From contig NC_056035.1 of the NCBI RefSeq assembly GCF_004379255.2, positions 32,875,208-32,939,207 of the forward strand: DNA of 64,000 bases, given 5' to 3'. The position numbers and the translations under genes are program-made. A model generated the notes under the pieces. The model did not search any database and was not told the origin of the DNA. It saw only the letters and a list, made by a program, of their open reading frames with translations. The stretch is from Salvia splendens. Taxonomy: Eukaryota > Streptophyta > Magnoliopsida > Lamiales > Lamiaceae. Below are positions 55,803-64,000 of the stretch, piece after piece; within the stretch, counting starts at the first letter, position 1; the number at the start of each line of letters is the position of its first letter.

Positions 55803-57146
55803 TGACTCCACTTATTTTAACACAAGAAATTCCCGCAAGTGTACGGGGCTAGTGTAGCACAAAGTAAGCAAGAGTATCGTATCCCACAGAGACAAATTGT
55901 ATACACTCAAGTACCACGGACCGATTTTAACTACTATCTAGATGATTCAAAGGTTTTGTTTGATTCTTGGAAAAACAATTAAGCATAAACAAGTTAAAAA
56001 CACGCGACAAAGGATAGGTTCAAATAAGAGAAAGAAGTAGAGCTTTAGATCCAACTAAAACGAACACAAAGTGAACAATTCAACAACTTCGATTACCCAA
56101 TTGAAGTCTCTAGGATTACTAGGAAAGCCGCTAGTCTAGGCTAAGCCCTCTCTCGAGTGCACCCAACCCGTTGATTAACCATTAATATTGAAGTCTCCTT
56201 CTAATACTTCACAATTAACTCTTTACAACAAAAGGCTCAAGCCCTCACTCTAGAATCCCTTCTCTCGAATGCAAATTATCTAGGTGTTGTTCATTTTTTT
56301 ATCAATCCTAATTAGGTATCTCTCGATTACTCAAAACTAGGTTAACAAACTCAATTGGTAGCTAAGCAATTGAATTGAAAGAGCACAAGAATGAAACAAA
56401 GAAATCACAAGAGCATAGGTAATCAAAAGTCCTTAAATTAATGAAAAGCGTTCATTGTAGTCTTCACTAAAACTCTACAAGGGATTTAGCTACTCATATT
56501 CAATGCAAATTCACAAGATAAATCCATGGAAAGTGAACTAAACATAAGAAAACTAATAAAGATACTCCCAAAGGTGGATTGAGTGGGCAAATCGTCTTCG
56601 TCTTCAACCTTCTTGATGAATCGGACTCTTTGTCGCTTTAATCTGCTCTCCAATGTGAAAACTGCTCTTGGGGGCGTCTCTTTTCTATCTTGGGCACGAA
56701 AACCTAGCTCTCCTTTTATACCCGGGGCAGAAATAATAGCAATTAACTCTCGCAGAACACATCGCCCGGCCGGGCGATTTTAAGTCGCCTAAATGCCCGG
56801 TCGGGCGTTCTCTCGATGGCCCAGATTCTTTCACATCGCCCGGTCGGGCGATTATTCCGAGGCAGAACGCCCGGTCGGGCAAACTCTCTGGATTCGTTCC
56901 TTCTTTGCACGAACGCCCGAGCCGGGCGTTTCTCTTGTACATGAACGCCCGGTCGGGCACTTCTTCTGTAATCCAGCTCCAAGCTCGTTTTCAAGTAATT
57001 TTCACCTGTTTTATCCCCAAACACTAGACAAACTCATCCAAACACTTAAGTAGTGGATAATGAATGCAAACTCAAGTAATATGCTACAAAACATTGAAGT
57101 ATTAACGTTAAACATCCAAAATACTTGCTACACTACGAGTTTATCA
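55803..57146 (-). repeat. 5' LTR of gypsy copy 3
   Basis: This LTR is 1344 bp. It shares AAGTATTAACG near 57100 with the unit 2 right LTR. TATA box at 56710-56720; a private GGGGCAGAAAT change lies just upstream of it. Confidence 0.93.
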
Positions 57147-60100
57147 GAGACGAAGAAGATGATGAGCACAAAAGGAATTTTTATTCAAGGAATTGTAATT
57201 GGGGATTTTCGTAGCTTCTCTCTACTAAAAACAGAAACAACAATGGGCATTAAAATCCCTAAAACAGAGTCCAACACTTAGTTGAATCAATGGCTGAAAA
57301 ATAAAAGATTCTAACTAATTTTTCATCCGACGGCTTCTGATCGATCACAAGATATGATCCAATTTCAGCTCCCTTCACTTGATTTAGTTTCCATCAGCTT
57401 TGAATAGCTGATCAATACAACTTCAGCAGCCAAATATTACAATTCTTCACCTTGGCTGGTTAAGTTGTCTCAAAACTCCTGCACAATCCGACCAACTTCC
57501 TGCACAGTTCAAACTTCTCTTTCGACAGAGCTTTGGTGAGCATGTCAGTCGGATTTTTAGATGTATCAATCTTGAACACCCTGACCTTTCCCTTCTCTAT
57601 TTCCTCTCTCATGAAGTGTAAGCGCACGTCGATGTGCTTACTTCTCTCGTGGAAGACTTGGTGTTTAGCTAGGCTAATAGCACCGTTGTTATCACATCTA
57701 ATGGCTATCGACTCCTGTATCACACCAAAATCCGCAGCAATCCCTTTTAACCAAAAGCTTTCTTTCACTACAGCTGTGAGCGCCATATACTCAGCTTCTG
57801 TTGTGGACAATGCCACCACCCCTTGCAAGCTTGATTTCCAGCTAATTGCAGCCCCAAACATAGTGAATATATAGCCTGTTTGTGACCTTCGATTATCTAC
57901 ATTTCCTACGATGCATAACCCTTATGTTCCTGACCACCATTGAACAGAATCCCATAGTCTCCTGCCCCTTTTAAATACCTCAATATCCATTTCAAGGCTG
58001 ACCAATGTTCTTTTCCAAAGTTAATCATGAATCTACTAGTCACAGTAATAGCTTGGGCTACATCCGGCCTTGTACTAATCATTGCATACATAATACTCCC
58101 AACAACATTAGCATAGGGTATAGCTTGTACCTCTTGTTTTTCTGACTCATTGCTTGGCCTTTGGAGTACAGTAAGTCTGAAGTGTTGTGCCAGAGGTGTC
58201 CCTGTTTCCTTAGAGTTATGCATCTGAAACCTTTGAACAACTCTTGAAATATAGTCACCTTGGTTCAACCAAATTTGCCTCTTTTCCCTGTTTCTCATTA
58301 TTTTCATACCCAAGATTCTTCTTGCATTTCCCAAATCCTTCATATCAAAAGCAGATTTCAGATCATCTTTCACCTCTTGTATCTCCTTCTTGCAGGCTCC
58401 AGCCACTAGCATATCGCCAACGTATAAAAGCAGGTATGCCACCGGAACTCCTCCTTTCCTTTTGATGTACACGCACTCATCATATTTGGATCTCCTAAAG
58501 CCATTTCTTAGAATGTGATTATCAAATTTTTTATGCCATTGTCGGCTTGCTTGCTTCAAACCGTATAAACTTTTCTTCAACAGGCATATTTTTCTTTCTT
58601 CTCCGGGTTTGATGAATCCTTGTGGCTGTTGCATATATATTATCTCTTCAAGATCTCCATGTAGGAACGCGGTTTTCATATCTAGCTGTTCTAGTTCCCA
58701 GTCCAATTTTGCTACAATTGCCAGAAGCACTCTAATTGAGGTGTGCTTAACCACAGGGTAAAACACTTCGTTGAAGTCTACTCCATACTCTTGAGTGAAT
58801 CCTCTAGCAACCAACCTGGCTTTGAATCTGATTTTCTCCCCATCTGCAGATTCAATTTTCTTTTTGAAAAGCCATTTACAGCTAATGATTTTCCTACCAT
58901 CCACCTTGTCAACCAATACCCAAGTACCATTTTTGATAAGTGAATCAATCTCCTCTATCATTGCCTTTAGCCACTGATCCTTCTCTTCACACTGCATAGC
59001 TGCTGCATAGGAACTTGGTGCTGAATAATAAATCTGTTCAGCCACACACAGTGCAAAGTAGAGCATTTCTGAATCAAGGAACTTAGCTGGTGGTCTGATG
59101 TTCTGTCTTCTGACTCTATCCCAAGCCAATTGGTAATTTCTCAGACCATCTTGACCATCACCATCATTAGTATGATCTTCTTCCTGTCCATCCCCAGCTC
59201 CACCTTGAGCTGTATCATCCCTGGCCTGATCAATATCAGAATCAGAATCAGTGTTAGCTCCACCTTGAGAAGTGCTTTCTGGAACTATTTCAATACTTGG
59301 AGTCTCATTCTAGATTTCCTTGCTGCTTTCCAGACTCTTGTTGCTTTTGTTAAGTGGCATCACATTCTCAACAAAAACTACATCTCTGCTCACCACAACT
59401 CTTTGCTTCCCAGGCTCAATACACCATAGCCTATAGCCTTTCACTCCAGCCTCATACCCAAGCATTACACACCTTAATGCCCTGGCTTCCAACTTATTCT
59501 GTCTCAAATGTGCAAATGCCTTACATCCAAAAAATCCTGAGCTTAGAATAATCATCAAATCTGCCATACCATCTGAAGTTTGGTGTATCTCCATTTATGC
59601 TTGAAGAAGGACACATGTTGATTAGTTTCACAGCAGTGGCTGTTGCTTTTGCCCAAAATTTTTTATCCAACCCTGAAGCAAATAATAAATATCTGACCCT
59701 CTCCAATATGGTCCTATTGGCTCTCTCAGCCACCCCATTTTGTTGGGGATTCAAGGGAACAGTCTTGTGTCGTTTAATTCCCCTTTCAAGGCAGAAGTTC
59801 TCAAACTCTCTGGACAAAAACTCTAATCCATTATCAGTGCGAAGGCAATTTAGCACTCTACCCTTCTCCAATTCCATCATCTTGCACCATTCTCTGAACT
59901 TAGCAAAAGCCTCGGATTTCTCTTTCAACACAAATAACCAAATTTTTCTTGAATAGTCATCTATAATTATCATATAATATCTCCCCCCTCCAACAGAATT
60001 CACAGGTGAAGGCCCCCACAAGTCACTATGTGCATAATCTAAGGGAGATTGTGATGTGTGATTACCTCTAGGATAAGGAAACTTCTTGGATTTTGCTAAA

Positions 60101-60680
60101 ATGCATTCATCACAAGGTTCTGACTCTTGAATCTCTGTCACAGGTATAGCCTTTTGTTTGATGAGTTGCTTTATTGTGCCCTCAGCCGGATGCCCCAATC
60201 TCAGGTGCCACGTTCTGATGGAGTTTGCAGCTACATGATTCAGCTCATCACCTACTAGAATCACTGTTGCCTGCAGATAGTAGAGGTTTCTTCCTCTTTC
60301 TCCTTGCATAACCAATTCTCCATCTTTCTTGATGGTCATCTTTCCCTCAAAATACTCAAAAGAGCACCCCTTACGTTCAAGCAACCCAAGTGATATGAGG
60401 TTTCTCTTAACTTCAGGAATCAACCTCACATCACTCAAGATCTTAATGGTGCCATCAGCCAGTTGCAATCTCACACTCCCAACTCCTTTGATCGTGCACA
60501 CTTGATTATTTCCAAGAACCACAGATCCACCATTCATGGTTTCAACAAAAGATTCAAACCAAACTCGGGCACATGTGAAAACTACAACCGGAATCAAGAA
60601 TCCAAGAGAAGAGTGAAGTTATGTATGAAGACACAAGACACTCACAGATCAAAGATAAACAATTCATTCTTCAATTAAGT
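57147..60680 (-). mobile_element. Ty1/copia relic, copy 3
   Basis: 3' LTR remainder at 57147-57441, then the polypurine tract and pol relic; gag and 5' LTR absent as in the other units. The polypurine tract has one change (TTCTTCACC on the plus strand near 57443). Confidence 0.85.
57460..60604 (-). pseudogene. Copia pol relic, copy 3
   Basis: RNase H is at 57460-57861, RT at 57906-59129 (YVGD box), and integrase at 59310-59594 and 59521-60597. The integrase main frame is open, unlike unit 2. A Lys to Asn change lies just before the second catalytic Asp segment (near 59848). The shared T-run frameshift, in-frame TAG and RNase H deletion are all present. Confidence 0.85.
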
Positions 60681-63300
60681 TGTTCAACACCACCATACTC
60701 TCGTCGCCGCTCAACCTGCACATAGGAAAAACATATGCAGGGTTGAGTACTCTAAAATACTCAGTGGACTCATGCCGAAAACAGTTTATCAAAATATTAT
60801 TTATCATGCCTTTTTCAAGTATCCATCGAGGTTTTTATTTTTAGAAAGGCCCGAGGTACCAAAATATTTCATCGTTCAAAAGTCGACTGATCAGTCATTT
60901 TCCCATAGACGTTTACCATATCTGCCAATACATGACTTGGAATGTGGCCACAAACCAAGTCACTAGACCGGCCAGCCCGTACGCTAGCACACGATCTACC
61001 GTAGGTGTACACTAGTCCAAGTAGGGTTTGCGGCCCTACGAAGACCCGAATTCGATTTAAATAATAATGGCATAAAGCCATATTAGATAGGCACGTTAAA
61101 ATCAAACAAGACATGATAAACACAGTTTCATTCCCATCGATAAAACATTTAGGACATCGTCCTTATTTAAAAGAAAGTCCACCTCGCTTGTTTAGATAAC
61201 ACAATACACAACTCAAAGCAACCCTCGTTCCTTGTGCTCACGTACGCACGACAACCCTTGTCAACACCACAATACAATCAGCCTTTCATCACAAAAATTA
61301 TCATGCATGCCCTAACGTTCCTTCCATCGTCTCTTTAATTTACCCATCCCAAACGTTCATCAACACAAGGAAACACACCATAGCTTACATCAACGAACAA
61401 CACAGCACTTCATCATAGAATGGGTTCCTTAACACATATGCATCATGTATATCATTCAAAACTTAACAACATAGATTGTTTTTGTATGATAGAAATCTAG
61501 CAGAATAGCACAGTCGTTGTGTAAAAATCATTAAAATTTCATCCGACCTCCGTTGGGGCTGAAATTTTACCACAATACAGTAGACACATCAAAGATCATC
61601 CAGTTAAAATGTCACATCAAATTCACATCTTTAGGTTGGTCAAATAAAAAATGAAACTCACTGGACGAGAATACAAATTCTGGCAGAACTGCGCAGTCGA
61701 CTTCAAAATTTCATTAAAAATTCATCGTTCGTCCAAAACGGCTGAAATTTACACACAATACATAAGACACCTTGAAGTTTACTCAGTTAAAATTTCGAAC
61801 CAAAAGAAGATCGTTTGTTCAGTCAAACACACGTCGGAATCTACTGTCCGAACACCACAGTTGTCATGCTTCCAAATTTCGAATTAGGGTTTATCAAATA
61901 TTCATCCAAACACATATATTCATGCTTCAAAAAGATCTCACCATCATGTTCTCATATATTCACATAGCATTCACCACAAATCATCCATAAGTTCATTCAT
62001 AAACAACCATAAACGCATATACATATCTTTTTCTCATGCAACCATCAATCCCACCCGATTAAATCTTAGATCTACGATCTTTACACTCATTATATGCATG
62101 AAGGAATCAAAATCAAGGTTTCAATGGAGAGGATGAGTAAAAGAAATTCAATTATACCTTTCTTGATCGAAACGATCGGTAGAAACAAAGTAAAATCTTG
62201 ATTCTTCAACAATTCTTGATGCTTCAACTTAAATTCTTCTCAAAAAGATGAAGAATTCTTGGAGAAAGATAGAAGAAAAATTGAGAGAGAGTGGGAGAAT
62301 GGAGAGTGGCGTGTAGTTAGTGGCTAGGGTTAGGGTTTTCCTCCCTTATTTATAGAGATAATTTCCAAGATTTGATTCTCCATAATTAATTAAATGAATA
62401 ATGTGGAGTTAGAGAAAGAAAGGGAAGAATGGCGTGAATTATGGGAGAAGAATAATGAGGAATTCAAAATCAAGGCTATTTAATTAGCCTATGATTTAAT
62501 TTGGTATTTCACGGAGTAGAATAAAATAATACGGAGCAGAATAAAATAATAATTTCCACCATTAAAATAGGGAAGTAGGCGATTTTTTTATTCCTCTCCC
62601 ACAAGGAATTAAATTCAAATCTTAATTTAAATAGGATATGGCAATATCTCCTTAATTATGGTAAGATTGCTATGATATTTGTATTTATTCATGGAAGGGA
62701 ATAAATAAGGGATCAAATAATATAATAAAATAATTTCCTTCTTCCATAAATAGGAGATATTTGAAATCTCCCTTGGAACAAGCATAGGAGTCGAATTCTC
62801 ATGGAGAAAATAAGGAATAATCGGGTTTTGGATTTAATTTGGATAAATATCCCAAGCAATTAATTAAATCCAAGGAAAAATAGGATTTCTTCTCCAATAA
62901 TAACAGGGGTCGAAAATGTCAAATGAATACTGATGCTACTATTTAATCTCACTCATCCCTTAAGAAATAATTCGCCACAATATATTTCACCCCGCATAGA
63001 TTATTCACACAGCCACGGCACAATTTCAACCATTTTCACTTCCACCACATATTCTCAACACTTTGACATTTCAATGGCCACGTCATATGTTTCACATCTT
63101 TGACTATTCAACAGCCACGTCATATGCTCAACGGATTTGACTAATCAAATCAAATTTAAATTCCAAAACACAATTAGGTCACACAGAAAACATGCAATTA
63201 ATTTACTCATCATTTAATTCACATACTTCACGGCATTAAAAGCATTAAATGCAAAAATTTTATGCTTCGCAAATTAGGGTTCCGAAAGCGGGGCGTTACA
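60681..63300 (-). repeat. Solo LTR of a Del/Tekay-like family, copy 3
   Basis: Nearly identical to unit 1 throughout, including the tract where unit 2 diverges. TATA box at 62346-62355. Confidence 0.7.
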
Positions 63301-63745
63301 AATTAAGCGTAGTCGGTCTTATTTATGTTATGATATACATTTCGAACGGATATTAGTCCATAAATAAATATATATCGATCATCATAGAATATTCCGTGCT
63401 AGCTTGGATAAGTTTTACTTAGTACTATTATGTAGTGAGTCCACGTCAAACTTAACTCATAATGCATGCACAGCACCACAATGATCTTTTAATTAAAATC
63501 TTATATGAGCTCGATAATTAAACATGATCCATATATATTTCCATAAACACAGAAGTGATATCCATAGTAATTCCAGTCATCAACTGGATCATATTAACCT
63601 ACGCATACATGATCAAATTAATTTGTCATCAAGCTGATCTTATTAATCTAAGGCGTATACATGATGAAATTAACTCCGGCCCCCTCCCTATTTAAACACA
63701 CCTAAATGAAGACAAGAAAGCATAAAAAAAAACACAAGCACAGTA
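63301..63745 (+). promoter_or_regulatory. Proximal promoter region of PME, copy 3
   Basis: It is 445 bp with the tandem 50-bp repeat at about 63576-63675 and the TATTTAAAC box near 63689. It is almost unchanged from unit 1. Confidence 0.6.
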
Positions 63746-64000
63746 ATGGCGAAAATAATACTACTAGTCTTGTTCCAGTTTGCGATCATATCATTTACGT
63801 GTGCCAAAGCCTCAGGCTCTGCGGCCATCTCATGGTGCAGCCAAACCCCAAACCCCGAACCGTGTGAGTATTTCCTCACACAAAACCCTAAATTATACGA
63901 CGTCTCCTCCATACATGAAAAGCCCGACTTCCTGAAGGTGTCGTTGCAGATGGCCCTCGATCGCTGCATACACGTGCAGAGTGGTCTCCAGCAACTCGGC
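63746..64000 (+). CDS. Pectin methylesterase, copy 3, 5' part only
   Basis: The first 85 codons of exon 1 are in the window: signal peptide and the start of the PMEI domain, with Cys31 and Cys40. The visible residues equal those of copy 1, including Gly24 and Ala27. Whether the rest is intact cannot be seen; the site of the unit 2 hAT insertion would lie about 90 bases beyond the window end. Confidence 0.9.
   Translation, partial: MAKIILLVLFQFAIISFTCAKASGSAAISWCSQTPNPEPCEYFLTQNPKLYDVSSIHEKPDFLKVSLQMALDRCIHVQSGLQQLG

Larger units (their letters stand above)
44818..57146 (-). mobile_element. Athila-type Ty3/gypsy retrotransposon, copy 3
   Basis: LTRs are at 44818-46162 and 55803-57146, flanked by GAGAC at 44813-44817 and 57147-57151. 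Insertion point, length (12,329 bp) and ORFs are as in copy 1; the primer-binding site is perfect and the RT active site is altered as in copy 2. Confidence 0.95.
44035..64000. repeat. Tandem macro-repeat unit 3 (truncated by window end)
   Basis: It is collinear with unit 1 at an almost constant offset of 44,035 over its full visible length. It has no hAT insertion in the visible part of PME (which stops before the insertion site). It shares pol substitutions with unit 2 but resembles unit 1 in the solo LTR. Confidence 0.95.

Overview
The window is nuclear DNA of a flowering plant, most likely a eudicot. It holds an intron-containing type-II pectin methylesterase (PME) gene, an Athila-type Ty3/gypsy element primed by tRNA-Asp, a Ty1/copia relic, a Del/Tekay-like solo LTR and a hAT transposon. 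Some LTR traits recall Lamiales, but the sequence does not settle the family.

The dominant structure is a head-to-tail array of one long repeat unit. Unit 1 is 1-21511, unit 2 is 21512-44034 and unit 3 is 44035-64000 (cut by the window end). The window starts 10 bases downstream of where a PME stop codon would lie and ends inside another PME exon, so the array probably continues on both sides. Each unit reads, left to right: about 770 bp of PME 3' flank; the tip of a copia 3' LTR; a 12.3-kb Athila-like retrotransposon on the minus strand inserted in that copia LTR (5-bp duplication GAGAC); the rest of the copia LTR and a 5'-truncated copia pol relic (minus strand); a 2.6-kb solo LTR of a Del/Tekay-like family (minus strand); a 445-bp PME promoter region; and the PME gene on the plus strand.

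Unit 1 carries an apparently intact two-exon PME (524 residues: signal peptide, PMEI domain, catalytic domain with all five active-site residues). In unit 2 the same gene is broken in exon 1 by a 1003-bp deleted hAT element with an 8-bp target duplication (ATTGACAC). In unit 3 only the first 255 bases of the gene are in the window.

The Athila-like element keeps a 1768-codon gag-pol ORF in every unit, ended by one in-frame stop just before the integrase C-terminal tail. It also has a 442-residue ORF in the envelope position. Units 2 and 3 share an Asp-to-Asn change in the reverse transcriptase FMDD motif that unit 1 lacks. GC-rich palindromes of the form CGCCCG-GT-CGGGCG lie in U3 upstream of the LTR TATA box and again just upstream of the envelope-position ORF, which suggests a second, internal promoter.

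History inferred from the sequence: copia insertion, then gypsy insertion into its LTR, LTR divergence, and amplification of the whole PME-plus-transposon block. The hAT insertion in unit 2 is probably the latest event. Local patches of changed similarity (unit 2 solo LTR near 39.4-39.9 kb; unit 3 left LTR) look like gene conversion. No rRNA, tRNA or other non-transposon genes were found.
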